64,000 nucleotides of DNA, from contig CAVUYZ010000003.1 of the NCBI GenBank assembly GCA_963745865.1, positions 62,001-126,000 of the forward strand, written 5' to 3'. Origin of the DNA: JAHEDH01 sp963745865 (lineage in GTDB: Bacteria > Actinomycetota > Acidimicrobiia > Spongiisociales > ZC4RG35). Within the stretch, counting starts at the first letter, position 1, and every line of letters begins with the position of its first letter. Position numbers and translations under genes: made by a program. The notes below the pieces were generated by a model. It searched no databases. It saw only the letters and a list, made by a program, of their open reading frames with translations, and was not told the origin of the DNA. Of the stretch, positions 25,417 through 35,681 are shown piece after piece.

Positions 25417-25498
25417 GTTGCGACTGTACCGATGGGCATGTGTGACCCAAAGCCGATCGTCGGCGTATGCTCTGCGCGAGCCATGCCGGAGCAGTGCC

Positions 25499-26059
25499 AT
25501 GACGACACCTGATGCACTCGCAGTCCTTCGGGTCGTCCTCGTACCCATCATCATGGTGCTGGCGCGGCAGGGCGACTCCATGGATGGAGCGCTGGGTTGG
25601 GCAGCCGCACTGTTCACGATCGCCGCACTCACCGATTTCCTCGACGGCTATCTCGCTCGCCGTTGGAAGATCGAGTCGACCCTCGGCGCGTTCCTGGACA
25701 CAACTGCCGACAAGCTGTTGGTGACCGGGTCGCTCATGGCGCTGATCTCGATCGATCGTGTGTCGATTTGGGCAGCGCTCATCATCGTCATGCGTGAGTT
25801 CATCGTGATGGCGTTGCGGGGGCTCGTTGCTCTCACCGGCGGGATGGTCAAGCCGTCGACACTTGGAAAGGCGAAGGCCGTCGTGCAGTTCACCGCCATC
25901 GGATTCGCCTTCATCCGGTTCTCCGATCCGCTGGGCCCGCTGTTCTTCGACGAATGGCTGATGATCCTCGCGGTGGTTGCCACCCTCGCCAGTGGCTGGG
26001 GCTACCTCTCCGGTTTCGCTGAGACGGTGCGGAGATCGCGCTCTCAGGCGACCGTGTGA
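25499..26059 (+). CDS. pgsA: CDP-alcohol phosphatidyltransferase, phosphatidylglycerophosphate synthase type
   Basis: 186-residue integral membrane enzyme that joins CDP-diacylglycerol and glycerol 3-phosphate on the way to phosphatidylglycerol. The CDP-OH-P signature D-G-x2-A-R-x8-G-x3-D-x3-D is present in DFLDGYLARRW...GAFLDTTADK. Several transmembrane segments follow. ATG 25499 is the start that fits the N-terminal TPDALAVLRVVLVPIIMV. It begins 82 bases from the divergent glpD, which consumes the same substrate. The SDR gene downstream overlaps by 4 bases. Confidence 0.92.
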   Translation: MTTPDALAVLRVVLVPIIMVLARQGDSMDGALGWAAALFTIAALTDFLDGYLARRWKIESTLGAFLDTTADKLLVTGSLMALISIDRVSIWAALIIVMREFIVMALRGLVALTGGMVKPSTLGKAKAVVQFTAIGFAFIRFSDPLGPLFFDEWLMILAVVATLASGWGYLSGFAETVRRSRSQATV

Positions 26060-27027
26060 GATCTGCCGTCACGGGTGGCTCGGGCGTCGTCGGTGGCGCC
26101 GTGATCCGGCATCTCGTCGCGTCTGGCCACGAGGTCTTTGCCGGCTCACGTTCCCGAGATTCCGACGTCGCGCTCACCGAACTCGGCGCCGAGCCCGTGA
26201 GGTGCGACGTCATGGAGCCGGACAGCCTGGCCGATCTGTGCACAGGCGCCGACATTCTGTTCCACGTGGCTGGAGTCAACGAGATGTGCGTGGACGATCC
26301 AGGTCCCATGATCGCGGTCAACGTCGACGGATCGGTGAACGCCGTTCGCGCGGCTGCGTTGCACGGCGTTCGCCGTGTGGTCTACACATCGTCAGCCGCG
26401 GCGCTCGGTGAGATGCCGGGGACCGTTGGTTCGGAGTCGTCGGCTCATCGCGGGTGGTTCTTGTCGGAGTACGAACGATCGAAGTTCCTGGCGGAGGAGG
26501 CAGTGATGGCCCTCGACGCCGACGTGGAGATCGTGTCGGTGAATCCATCGTCGGTCCAGGGCCCCGGCCGCGCCACCGGTACCGGCAAACTGATCCTGGA
26601 CGTACTCAACGGTCGATTGCCCGCCCTCGTCGACACCGACCTGTCGATCGTCGACATCGACGACTGCGCCAGGGGACATCTCCTCGCCGCCGAGTTCGGC
26701 GATGACCGAGCGCGATACGTGCTCAACTCGTTCACCGTCACGATGAGAGATGCGATCTCCCTCCTCGAGTCGGCGACGGGCCGGTCGATCCGCGTCCGGT
26801 TGCTTCCGGCAGGGTTGATCGGTGCGGCGGCTCCGCTGGTCGATCTGGTGGCTCGATTGGCGCGTCGCAAGCTGCCGTTCTGCGGAGAGATGATCCGGAC
26901 GATGGCCCACGGTCACCGGTACGACGGAGGGAAGGCAACGGCCGAGCTCGGCCTGTCATACACGTCGCCCGAGGAGACGATCGGCCGGCTGGTGCGATGG
27001 TTCGAATTGGAAGGGCTTCTCGTCTGA
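26056..27027 (+). CDS. NAD(P)-dependent epimerase/dehydratase (extended SDR)
   Basis: 323 residues of the extended short-chain dehydrogenase type. Cofactor loop AVTGGSGVVGGAV at the N terminus, VNVDGSVNAVRAA and YTSSAAALG, and the catalytic pair YERSK. It resembles dihydroflavonol reductase/3-beta-HSD-like members. Reaction and substrate are unknown. GTG 26056 overlaps the pgsA stop (GTGA), so it is translationally coupled to lipid synthesis, and the hotdog thioesterase follows after 1 base. Confidence 0.85.
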   Translation: MRSAVTGGSGVVGGAVIRHLVASGHEVFAGSRSRDSDVALTELGAEPVRCDVMEPDSLADLCTGADILFHVAGVNEMCVDDPGPMIAVNVDGSVNAVRAAALHGVRRVVYTSSAAALGEMPGTVGSESSAHRGWFLSEYERSKFLAEEAVMALDADVEIVSVNPSSVQGPGRATGTGKLILDVLNGRLPALVDTDLSIVDIDDCARGHLLAAEFGDDRARYVLNSFTVTMRDAISLLESATGRSIRVRLLPAGLIGAAAPLVDLVARLARRKLPFCGEMIRTMAHGHRYDGGKATAELGLSYTSPEETIGRLVRWFELEGLLV

Positions 27028-27028
27028 C

Positions 27029-27472
27029 GTGGCTGGTCGAACTGACAACCCGATCTCGGTGCCGACTCCCTCGCAGATCAATGAGTTCGTTGCCGCCGAG
27101 TATCCCGCCGCCTCCACCCGATACCGCTCGGTCGAGGTGGGGGAGGGATTCGCCGTGGCGCGATGGACCTACGACGCGGCGCTCGACAGGCCAGGGGGCC
27201 TGATCAGTGGGCCGACCCAATTCACGCTGTGCGACAGCGTTCTCTGGCACCTGTCGTTCACGGTGGTTGGTCTCGAGGCGATGGCCGTGACCTCCGATCT
27301 GCACATCACCTTTCTGCGGCCGGCCCGTGGCGGCGATCTCCTCGCTCGGGCCGAGCTGATCCGGGCGGGGCGAAGTCGCATCACAGGAGATGTGATCGTG
27401 TGGGTCGACGATGACCGCGATCGGCCGGTCGCCCACGCGGTCGGGAGTTACGCGCTGCTCGGAGCCCGCTGA
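27029..27472 (+). CDS. PaaI-type hotdog-fold thioesterase
   Basis: 147 residues. The hotdog core is recognisable from PGGLISGPTQFTLCDSVLW (central helix) and AVTSDLHITFLRPARGGDLLARAELI, with the final strand VAHAVGSYALLG. Family members hydrolyse acyl- or aryl-CoA thioesters in the cytosol; no substrate can be assigned. GTG 27029, 1 base after the SDR stop. Confidence 0.85.
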   Translation: MAGRTDNPISVPTPSQINEFVAAEYPAASTRYRSVEVGEGFAVARWTYDAALDRPGGLISGPTQFTLCDSVLWHLSFTVVGLEAMAVTSDLHITFLRPARGGDLLARAELIRAGRSRITGDVIVWVDDDRDRPVAHAVGSYALLGAR

Positions 27473-27523
27473 GCCGAGCGCGGCGAATCGGGGTTCCCTG
27501 AACCCGCCTACGATCGTGCTTTC

Positions 27524-30500
27524 ATGCCTCCTCCCCTCGAAACGCTCGTCGACCGGTGGCGCCCCCGGCATTTCCCACCGCTTCCCGGAAGGTGGGTCGT
27601 CGCCGCGGGCCTGCGTGCCTTCGCCGTCGCCGGTCTCACCCGCAAAGTTGACGGTCCGATCCTCGTCATCGTCCCGAGCGAACGAGACGCCGACGACCTC
27701 GCCGACGACCTGTCGCTGTTCATCGACGATGTCCACCTGATGCCGGCTTGGGAGATCCTCCCGTTCGAGCACATCTCGCCCAACGCCTCGACGATGGCCC
27801 GGCGAAGCGAGGCGCGTCATCGGCTGCTGACGGGATCGAAGGGGACGGTCGTCGTCGCATCGGTCCGAGCAGCCATCCAGCGCACGAGCCCGAGCGACCC
27901 ATCACCCATTCTTCTGTCGAAGGGCGATGAGATCGAGGTGACGGCTCTCGCCAGACAGCTCGCCGACTTGGGGTATCAACGGACCGATCGCGTCGAGGCT
28001 CGTGGCGAGTTCGCCGTTCGAGGGGGAATCGTCGACGTCTACCCAGCCCAGGGTCACGAACCCGTCCGCATCGACTTCTGGGGCGACGTGATCGACGACC
28101 TCCGGTCGTTCTCGCCCGGAGATCAGCGCTCGTCTGACGTCGTGGATCGTCTGGTCGCCTACCCGGCGAGAGAGTTTCGTCCGGACGGCGAACACATCAT
28201 CGAGCGGGCAACGGAGCTGCTCGCAACGGATCCGTGGAACGCCTCGGTGTGGGATCGATTGATCGAGCGTCAGCACTTCTCGGGGATGGAGTCGTGGATG
28301 CCCTGGCTGTCGGAGGAGCGGTGCCTGCTCGACGAGATCGGTGGACGAAGTGTCTGTGGTGGTCGCCGAGCCTGGGCGCGCGGTCTCCCGTGCGGCTGAC
28401 CTGTCCGCCGAAGAGGACGAGTTGGCCGTGGCGTTGGCTCCGACCTGGGGTCAGGGGGCGCCTGAGGCGGGAACTCATCCGCCACTCTTCCTCGACCTCG
28501 CGCAGCGGCTCGCCGTTCGTCCGACGATCGAGCTGCCGACCCAGGCTGCCGGACCCGCCGACGAGGTCCTCGTCATGCGGTCGCTCGATGCCATCCCCGG
28601 CGACCCCGAGTCGGTCGCGGTCGGTGTCCAGCGTCTCATCGGCCAGGGCGTGACCACCGTGATCGCGATGGACGGCGAACCGGCTGCGGAGCGGGTTGCC
28701 AGGATCCTGGGGGAGAACGGACTGGTGCTCGACACCGCTGACAGCGCATCGCCGGGAGGCGGTATCGTCATCCCGATCGGCATCCACCGAGGATTCGTGG
28801 CTCCCGATGTCGGAGTCGCCGTCTTGGGCGAGCAGGAGATCGCCGGACGCCGCCGGTCCCATCGGCGCTCGGGTGGTCGCCGACCATCGCCGTCAGGGGC
28901 CGAGTATCGCGACCTGCGTCCTGGCGATTACGTCGTGCACTTCAAGCACGGGATCGGGAAGTTCGAAGGATTGGTCTCGCGGGTGATGGCGGGGGTCGAG
29001 CGTGACTACCTGATCGTCGCCTACGCCGGCGCCGACAAGTTGTATGTCCCGACGGATCAGCTGGCGGCCGTGAAGAAGTACACGGGAGGTGAAGCTCCTC
29101 GCGTGTCCCGGATGGGCGGGAAGGACTGGTCGGACACCAAGCAGCGAGTCAGGCGAGAGGTCGCAGCCGTTGCCGAAGAGGTCGTGCGACTGCACAAGGC
29201 GAGAGCGACGGCCACCGGCGTCGCCTATCCGCCCGACACGCCATGGCAGCGCGAGATGGAGAGCTCGTTCCCGTTCGAGGAGACCGCCGACCAGCTGACG
29301 GCCATCGCCGACGTGAAGGCCGACATGGAGTTGGACACCCCCATGGACCGCCTCGTGTTCGGCGACGTCGGGTTCGGCAAGACCGAGGTCGCCCTGCGTG
29401 CCGCGTTCAAGGCTGCGACCGCCGGAAAGCAGGTCGCGGTCCTGTGCCCGACCACCTTGCTCGCCCAGCAGCACTTCCAGACTTTCTCGGAACGGTTCGA
29501 CCCGTACCCGATCGAGGTGGCGATGTTGTCGAGGTTCCTCACGCCGAGAGAGGCGAAAGAGGTGGTCGCCAAGCTGAAGACAGGCGAGGTCGACCTCGTC
29601 ATCGGAACGCACCGGCTCCTCTCCGAAGACATCCATTTCAAGGATCTCGGGTTGCTCGTGATCGACGAGGAGCAGCGTTTCGGGGTCGCCGCCAAGGACA
29701 AGATCAAGCGTTTCCGGGTGGGTGTCGACGTCGTCACCCTGACAGCGACCCCGATCCCGCGGACACTCGAGATGGCGCTGACCGGCGTGAGAGAGGTCAG
29801 CCAGATCAGGACTGCTCCCGAGGACCGGCATCCGATCCTGACCTATGTCGGTCCCTACGACGAGAACTCGGTCGCCGCGGCCATCCGGCGTGAGATGCTG
29901 CGCGACGGTCAGGTGTTCTACGTCCACAACCGGGTCCAGTCGATCGATCGGACCGTCGAGAGGCTGCGTCGGCTGGTGCCGGATGCCCAAGTACGTCACG
30001 GCACACGGGCAGATGTCGGAGGGTCAGCTCGAGCAGGTGATGCTCGACTTCTGGAACCGTGAGTACGACGTGATGGTTGCCACCACGATCATCGAGTCCG
30101 GGCTGGATCTGCCCCAGGTCAACACCCTCGTCGTCGAGCGATCTGACCTGCTCGGCCTCGCACAGCTGTACCAGCTGAGGGGCCGGGTCGGCCGCTCCAA
30201 TCAACGCGCCTATGCCTACCTGTTCCACCCTGCCGACCAGTCGCTCACCGAAGAGGCCCATCGTCGACTCGAGGCGATCGGCGAAGCCTCGGATCTCGGG
30301 TCGGGATTCGAGCTGGCTGTGAAAGACCTGGAGATCAGGGGCGCGGGGTCGATGCTCGGCGAGGTCCAGTCGGGCCATATCGCCGCCGTCGGCTTCGAGC
30401 TGTACACCGAGCTGGTGGCCGAAGCCGTCGAGAAGTTGGAAGGCCGGGCCGTCGAGGAGGAAGCAGCCGAGATCCGGATCGATCTGCCGATCGACGCCCA

Positions 30501-30894
30501 CATCCCCGACGAGTACATCCCCGAGCAGCAGCTTCGCCTCGAGGCGTACCGCCGGTTGGCGCTCGCCACGACCCACGCAGAGGCCGACGAAGTCACTGCG
30601 GAATGGCAGGACCGCTTTGGTGAGATTCCCGAGCCCGCACTCGCCCTGATCGACATCGCCCGGCTGCGGGTGGAGGCGATCCGCGTCGGCCTGACCGAGG
30701 TGGTGAAGCTGCGGAACGAGGTACGGATGGGACCCGTCGACCTCTCGGAGTCGCAGGAGATCAGACTCCGTCGCGTCGCACGGGGATCCGTCTTGAATGC
30801 CAGGGAGAGCGTGATCTTCATCCCGGCGCCAAAGATGTTGCTGCGCGGCGTGCTCGACTTCCTCGAGACGATGTGGCCGCCTCCGTCGGATTGA
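27524..30894 (+). CDS. mfd: Transcription-repair coupling factor Mfd (two frameshifts)
   Basis: Removes RNA polymerase stalled at DNA damage and recruits UvrA. The N-terminal UvrB-like domains cover roughly the first 350 residues (FAVAGLTRKVDGPILVIVPS; ARGEFAVRGGIVDVYPAQGH). The RNA polymerase-interacting domain starts at GDYVVHFKHGIGKFEGL. The helicase part has Walker A GDVGFGKTEVALRAAFKA, Walker B VIDEEQRFGV and TATPIPRTLEMALTG. The C-terminal TRCF domain follows. Frame breaks near 28343 (after LLDEIG, before DEVSVVVAEPGR) and 29993 (within VPDAQVR..AHGQMS). About 1120 residues in all, normal. Starts ATG 27524. Confidence 0.96.
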
Positions 30895-30952
30895 CCTGAT
30901 ACCCACGGGGATGGGTACCATGATCGCACCCCCGATTCTTCCGAGGTTTCTC

Positions 30953-31897
30953 TTGTCAACATTCAGAAACACTTTCGCGCTCATCGCGTTGGCTCTGCTG
31001 GTCGCTGCATGTGGCGGATCCAGCCAGGTCGTCGCCACCATCTCGGACGGCGATCTCTACGACATCGAGATCTCGTCGCAGCAGGTGGAGGATCTCTCAT
31101 CCAATAGCGGTGCGATCTCGACGACGGCGTTCGCCGAGGATCTGACGAACACCATCGTCGAGTTCATCGTCATCGAACGGGCATCCGCCGACTTCGGCAT
31201 CACCGTGACCTCCGATGACATCGAGGCCCGTCGCGCCGAGCTCCAGGATTCGGTCGAGGCGCAAGGCACCGCCTACCAGGACTTTCTCGATCAACAGGGT
31301 TTCACCGATGAGCGGGTGCGCCGAATTGCGCATCAGCAGCTCGTTGCCGAAGCGGTCGAGGCTCAGCTGCTGGACGACGAGGGTCCGGTGACGGACGAGC
31401 AGATCGACGCCTATGTCGACCGAACGGTTCGCGGGTCGACCGAGGTGTGCGCCTCGCACATTCTGCTCGAAACCGAAGATGAGGCGGTTGCCGCCCGCGA
31501 GCGAGTGCTCGCCGGCGAGGACTTCGCAGCCGTTGCGATGGATGTGTCGACCGGCCCGTCCGGGCCCGACGGCGGTGACCTCGGGTGCACGACCCTCGGG
31601 AGCTATGTCGAAGAGTTCGCCATCGGCGCGTACGAGGCCGAGATCGGTGTTCCGACCGAGCCGGTGCGCAGCTCGTTCGGTTGGCACGTCATTCTCGTCA
31701 CCGAGCGCACCGCTCCGGAGGACCTCGACCTCGAACAGGTCAGGGACAACGCCTCGGAGGTCCTCAACTCGACCCGTGGGCAGCCACTCGTCAACGAGTG
31801 GCTCCTGCGAGTGATCGGTGAGGCTCAGGTCTCGGTGGAGCCCGAATACGGCTCGTGGGTCACCGATCCGCAGCCGCAGGTCCTGCCGCCGGCATGA
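30953..31897 (+). CDS. Peptidyl-prolyl cis-trans isomerase lipoprotein, SurA/PrsA-like
   Basis: Extracytoplasmic foldase of about 314 residues. The lipobox is ALLVAACGG after a hydrophobic signal peptide. An N-terminal chaperone-type helical region (FIVIERASADFGITVTSDDIEARR) precedes a parvulin PPIase domain (EVCASHILLETEDEAVAARER, AMDVSTGPSGPDGGDLG, VRSSFGWHVILVTER). TTG 30953 is chosen: it gives a compact signal peptide and has GAGG 7 bases upstream. An in-frame ATG at 30911 would add 14 residues. It sits between mfd and mazG, and the stop overlaps the mazG start. Confidence 0.87.
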   Translation: MSTFRNTFALIALALLVAACGGSSQVVATISDGDLYDIEISSQQVEDLSSNSGAISTTAFAEDLTNTIVEFIVIERASADFGITVTSDDIEARRAELQDSVEAQGTAYQDFLDQQGFTDERVRRIAHQQLVAEAVEAQLLDDEGPVTDEQIDAYVDRTVRGSTEVCASHILLETEDEAVAARERVLAGEDFAAVAMDVSTGPSGPDGGDLGCTTLGSYVEEFAIGAYEAEIGVPTEPVRSSFGWHVILVTERTAPEDLDLEQVRDNASEVLNSTRGQPLVNEWLLRVIGEAQVSVEPEYGSWVTDPQPQVLPPA

Positions 31898-33300
31898 TCG
31901 ACATCGTCGGGTTGGGGCCTGGCGACATCGAGCGCGTCCCCGACCCGATGCGCAATTTCCTGATGGACCCGGGTCGGACGGTGGTCGTTCGCACTCGCCA
32001 TCATCCGGCAGCCGTACAGCTTGCTGCGCTCCGCGACGTCACCTTCTGCGACGACCTGTACGAGCTATCTGGCGACTTCGATGCGGTGTACGAGTCGATC
32101 GCAGACCGTGTCATCCAGATGGCAGAGGCGGGCGACGTGATCTACGCAGTTCCGGGAAGCCCTCGCATCGGCGAGTTCGCAGTTCGAAAGATCGTCTCGC
32201 GTGCCGACGCTGTCGTGCATCCGGCAGAGTCGTTTCTCGACATCGTGTTCGATCTCGTGGCCATCGATCCGCTCGCCGACGGCTTCCAACTACTCAACGG
32301 CCACGATTTCCCGCCAGTGCCCGTCTTCGATCGCCCAACTGTGATCGGGCATCTCGACGACCCGACGATCCTCGCCGAGATCGGCGCCACGATCGATCGG
32401 ACCGCGACCGAGGACCTGGAGGTGACGGTCATCTCCGGGGCGGGCGCCTCAGACGAGCGTGTCTGGGTCGGCAGCCCTGCGCTGATCGATCCGACCCTCG
32501 CCGGATATCGGACCTCGATGTTCGTCCCGGCTCACCCCAACGGCATCGTCGGAGCGATTTCGTTGATGCGGACGCTGCGCGACGAGTGCCCGTGGGACAG
32601 GACCCAGACTCACGAGTCGCTGGTCCGCTATCTGGTCGAGGAGACTCACGAGCTCATCGAGGCGCTCACCTGGCTGATCGATGCGGATTCCGACGAGCTC
32701 GGCGCCTATGCGGAAGTCGAGGAGGAACTGGGCGACGTGCTCCTTCAGGTCTTGTTCCACGCGGTCATCGCTGAAGACGCCGGGGCCTTCACGATTTCTG
32801 ATGTCGCCCATCAACTCCGCCAGAAGATGGTCAGGCGGCACCCGCACGTCTTCGGCGATGTCGACGCTGACGATGCGGAGACGGTCAGGCGGAATTGGGA
32901 TGAGATCAAGGCGGGGGAGAAGCGCCGCACAGACCCGTCCCTGATGGATGGCGTTCCGGCGATGCCGGCGCTCTCCCGGTCGGTCGAGGTCTCGCGCCGG
33001 GCTGCGAAGGTCGGTTTCGACTGGGACTCCGCCGCCGAGGTCGAGGCCGTCATCGCCGCAGAGCTCCGAGAGCTCTTCTCGGCGGAGGGGGCCGAGGAGA
33101 TCAGACACGAGGTGGGCGACGTGCTCTTCAGCGTCGTCAACCTCGCACGCCATCTCGGCGTGGACCCCGAGATCGCCCTGACCGGTGCCGCCGGTCGCTT
33201 CGAGCGTCGCTTCCGCGCCATGGAGCAACGTGCCGAGCTGGCCCCCATGACCCTCGACGAGCTCAACACCCTCTGGACCGCCGTCAAGCGCGACGAGTGA
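31894..33300 (+). CDS. mazG: MazG nucleoside triphosphate pyrophosphohydrolase fused to a tetrapyrrole-methylase-like domain
   Basis: 468 residues. The N-terminal 220 residues resemble the SAM-binding tetrapyrrole methylase fold (MIDIVGLGPGDIERVP, VIYAVPGSPRIGEFAV). The C-terminal part has two MazG units: LRDECPWDRTQTHESLVRYL with EETHELIEAL and EEELGDVLLQVLFHAVI (Mg-binding E-E-x-D pattern), then KVGFDWDSAAEVEAV with EEIRHEVGDVLFSVVNLAR. The family hydrolyses NTPs to NMP and PPi, clearing abnormal or stress nucleotides. It is the YabN-like architecture of Gram-positives. ATG 31894 overlaps the PPIase stop. Followed by the intergenic repeat element and eno. Confidence 0.95.
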   Translation: MIDIVGLGPGDIERVPDPMRNFLMDPGRTVVVRTRHHPAAVQLAALRDVTFCDDLYELSGDFDAVYESIADRVIQMAEAGDVIYAVPGSPRIGEFAVRKIVSRADAVVHPAESFLDIVFDLVAIDPLADGFQLLNGHDFPPVPVFDRPTVIGHLDDPTILAEIGATIDRTATEDLEVTVISGAGASDERVWVGSPALIDPTLAGYRTSMFVPAHPNGIVGAISLMRTLRDECPWDRTQTHESLVRYLVEETHELIEALTWLIDADSDELGAYAEVEEELGDVLLQVLFHAVIAEDAGAFTISDVAHQLRQKMVRRHPHVFGDVDADDAETVRRNWDEIKAGEKRRTDPSLMDGVPAMPALSRSVEVSRRAAKVGFDWDSAAEVEAVIAAELRELFSAEGAEEIRHEVGDVLFSVVNLARHLGVDPEIALTGAAGRFERRFRAMEQRAELAPMTLDELNTLWTAVKRDE

Positions 33301-33309
33301 GCACCCCTC

Positions 33310-33432
33310 CCTGCAACCCAGGGTTGCAGGCACGGTATACGAGCTCTGGAGCCCGCAGTTCGACACGGGGACCCCGGGGGCGTTTCAACCGTGGGCCCCA
33401 GGCACGGTATGTCGTCACTGCAACCCTGGGTT
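33310..33432. repeat. Structured intergenic repeat, copy 1
   Basis: Begins with a 21-bp perfect inverted repeat (33310-33330, arms CCTGCAACCC) running into GGCACGGTAT at 33329. The same GGCACGGTAT recurs at 33401 behind CCGTGGGCCCC, and CAACCCTGGGTT follows at 33421. The offsets of 72 and 92 bases are identical in the second copy at 55535-55661, while the sequence between is diverged. It fills most of the 200 bases between mazG and eno; the rest holds the eno ribosome site. Confidence 0.85.
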
Positions 33433-33503
33433 CGCAGCAGGGCATTCCCGGGGGTTGGAGGGGGTCGTGCTAGGTTTTGAGGTTCACAGAGAGAGGGAAC
33501 CAG

Positions 33504-34782
33504 ATGTCCATGGAGATCATCGACATTCGGGCTCGTGAAATCCTCGACAGCCGTGGGAATCCCACCGTTGAGGCCGATGTGCACCTTGCTGGCGGCGCAT
33601 TCGGTCGGGCGGCGGTCCCGAGCGGTGCGTCGACAGGGGCACTCGAAGCGATCGAGCTTCGGGACGGCGGGGACCGCTTCGGCGGTAAAGGGGTTTTGCA
33701 GGCCGTCGAGAACATTCGCACCACGATCGCCCCGGCACTCAACGGAGTGAACGCCACCCGCCAAGAGCTCATCGATCAGCTGATGCTGGACCTCGATGAC
33801 ACCCCGAACAAGGCCAACCTCGGAGCGAATGCCATCCTGGCCGTGTCATTGGCTACGGCTCGCGCTGCAGCGGACGGCACCGGTCTTCCGCTGTTCCGAT
33901 ATCTCGGCGGCCCGTCTGCTCGGGTGCTGCCGGTTCCATGCCTCAACGTCCTCAACGGGGGGGCGCACGCCGCCAATTCAGTCGACATCCAGGAGTTCAT
34001 GCTCGTCCCGGGTGGGTTCGAGTCGTTCAGGGAGGCGTTCACCGCAGGCGTCGAGGTGTATCACGCACTCAAGAAGGTTCTCGCCGGTCGCGGCCTGGCG
34101 ACCAACGTCGGCGACGAAGGCGGGTTCGCTCCCAACCTTCCGACCAACCGGGCTGCCCTGGACCTGTTGTTCGAGGCGATCGAGGCCGCCGGCTACACCC
34201 CGGGTGAAGAGGTGGCTCTGGCGCTCGACGTTGCTGCTTCAGAGCTGTATCGCGAAGGTCGATATCAGCTCGAAGGTGGTGAGAAGTCGCGGTCTGACAT
34301 GGTCGCCTATCTCGTCGAGCTGATCGGCGAGTACCCCCTCGTCTCCGTCGAGGACGGCATGGCCGAAGACGACTGGGATGGGTGGATCGATCTCACTGCC
34401 CAGGCCGGCGACCGCACCCAGTTGGTCGGCGACGACTTGTTCGTGACCAATGAGGAGATCCTCAAGCGAGGCATCAAGAGCAGAGGCAGCCAACGCCATC
34501 CTCATCAAGGTCAACCAGATCGGAACCCTGTCCGAGACTCTCCACACCATGCAGACTGCGCAAACCGCAGGATTCGGGCGGATGGTCAGCCATCGGTCCG
34601 GTGAGACCGAGGACGCCTTCATCGCCCATCTGGCTGTCGCGACCAATGCCGGTCAGATCAAGACCGGGGCTCCGGCGCGCGGGGAGCGGACCGCCAAGTA
34701 CAACCAGTTGCTGAGGATCGAGGAAGCTCTCGGCGACGAGGCGCGGTTCGCTGGTTGGGCGCCGTTCAGGAGAAAGCCGTGA
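33504..34782 (+). CDS. eno: Enolase (one frameshift)
   Basis: Glycolytic enzyme that interconverts 2-phosphoglycerate and phosphoenolpyruvate. About 425 residues. N-terminal AREILDSRGNPTVEADV, then AVPSGASTGALEAIELRD, CLNVLNGGAHAANSVDIQEFM and SVEDGMAEDDWDGW are all conserved. Near 34485 one extra base separates ILKRGIKSR from ANAILIKVNQIGTLSETL; the C-terminal SHRSGETEDAFIAHLAV follows. Because enolase is essential, a sequence error is the likely cause. ATG 33504 with a purine-rich GAGAGAGGG upstream. Overlaps the ftsB-like gene (GTGA). Confidence 0.97.
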
Positions 34783-35171
34783 CCGCCCGTCGCCCTGCGC
34801 TCGCGATCGTGGTCGTTGCTGCGATCGTCGTCATCGCCGCGATGCTGACCAACGTCGTTCCATTCCGCCAGGTGGTCGCTCAGCGGACCGAGATCGCCAC
34901 CGCCCGGGATCAACTCGCGGGGATCGTGGCCGAGAACGCCCGGCTCTCGCAACAGGTGGCGGCTCTTGACACACCCATCGAGATCGAGCGGATCGCCAGA
35001 GACAAACTCGGCTATGTACGGCCCGGAGAGTCGGCGTTTGTCGTCATCGAGCCGGAGGCCACCGAGTCGGCCGCCCCCACCGTCGATGTGGCCCGTCCCG
35101 TCGTCGACGAACCGTCGATGCTCGAGAAGATCTGGTCATATCTGACAGGCGCCGACCTGGTCGCGGGGTGA
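34779..35171 (+). CDS. ftsB: FtsB/DivIC-type septum formation protein
   Basis: 130 residues: a short cytoplasmic basic start (MTARRP), one transmembrane helix (ALAIVVVAAIVVIAAML), then an extracellular coiled coil (ATARDQLAGIVAENARLSQQVAAL) and the conserved DKLGYVRPGE. This is the divisome protein that bridges FtsL and FtsQ; the gene place between eno and DUF501 is the standard actinobacterial one. GTG 34779 overlaps the eno stop. The last 50 residues are acidic and Pro/Val-rich. Confidence 0.9.
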   Translation: MTARRPALAIVVVAAIVVIAAMLTNVVPFRQVVAQRTEIATARDQLAGIVAENARLSQQVAALDTPIEIERIARDKLGYVRPGESAFVVIEPEATESAAPTVDVARPVVDEPSMLEKIWSYLTGADLVAG

Positions 35172-35681
35172 CCGATCAGGGTGTGATGTCCGCGCAGGTC
35201 GGCCGGCCGCTTCGAGGAAGTCCTGCGGTTGCCGGGCGGTGCCCTCTGGGGCTTCCCACGGTCGCAGCCGTCGAGCCGATCCTCGAAGATGGCACACCAT
35301 TTCCCACGCGGTTCTGGCTGACCTGTCCACTCGCCGCAAAGCGCATCGGTCGGTTGGAGTCGATCAATGGGGTCAAGCGCATGGAAGGCAAAGCGTCTGG
35401 CTGATCCGGTCTTCGCCTCGAGGCTCGAGGCCGCGCACCGTCGTTACGAGGGACAACGCAGCGCCGTGCTTTCCCCGGACCACGTCGGCCCCGCTCCCAC
35501 GGGTGGAATTGCGGGGCTCTCCGTCGGCATCAAGTGTCTCCACGCCCATTACGCCGACACCGCCGCCGGCAACGACAACCCGGTCGGTGAGGTGGTCGCG
35601 GGATGGATCGAGCCATTGAACTGCGCGGTCCCGTGCGTCGTCGACGATGCACGCAACCCCCAATGGATCGAGCCGGCATGA
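35168..35681 (+). CDS. DUF501 domain protein (one frameshift)
   Basis: About 170 residues. DUF501 signatures: GRCPLGLPTVAAVEPILEDG, TPFPTRFWLTCPLAAKRI and, after the break, GIKCLHAHYADTAAGNDNPVGE. One extra base near 35386 separates SINGVKRMEG from KRLADPVFASRLEAAHRR. The function of DUF501 is unknown; it is consistently found between ftsB and ppx in actinobacteria, as here. GTG 35168 overlaps the upstream stop, and the stop overlaps the ppx ATG. The two Cys-containing motifs are preserved. Confidence 0.87.
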
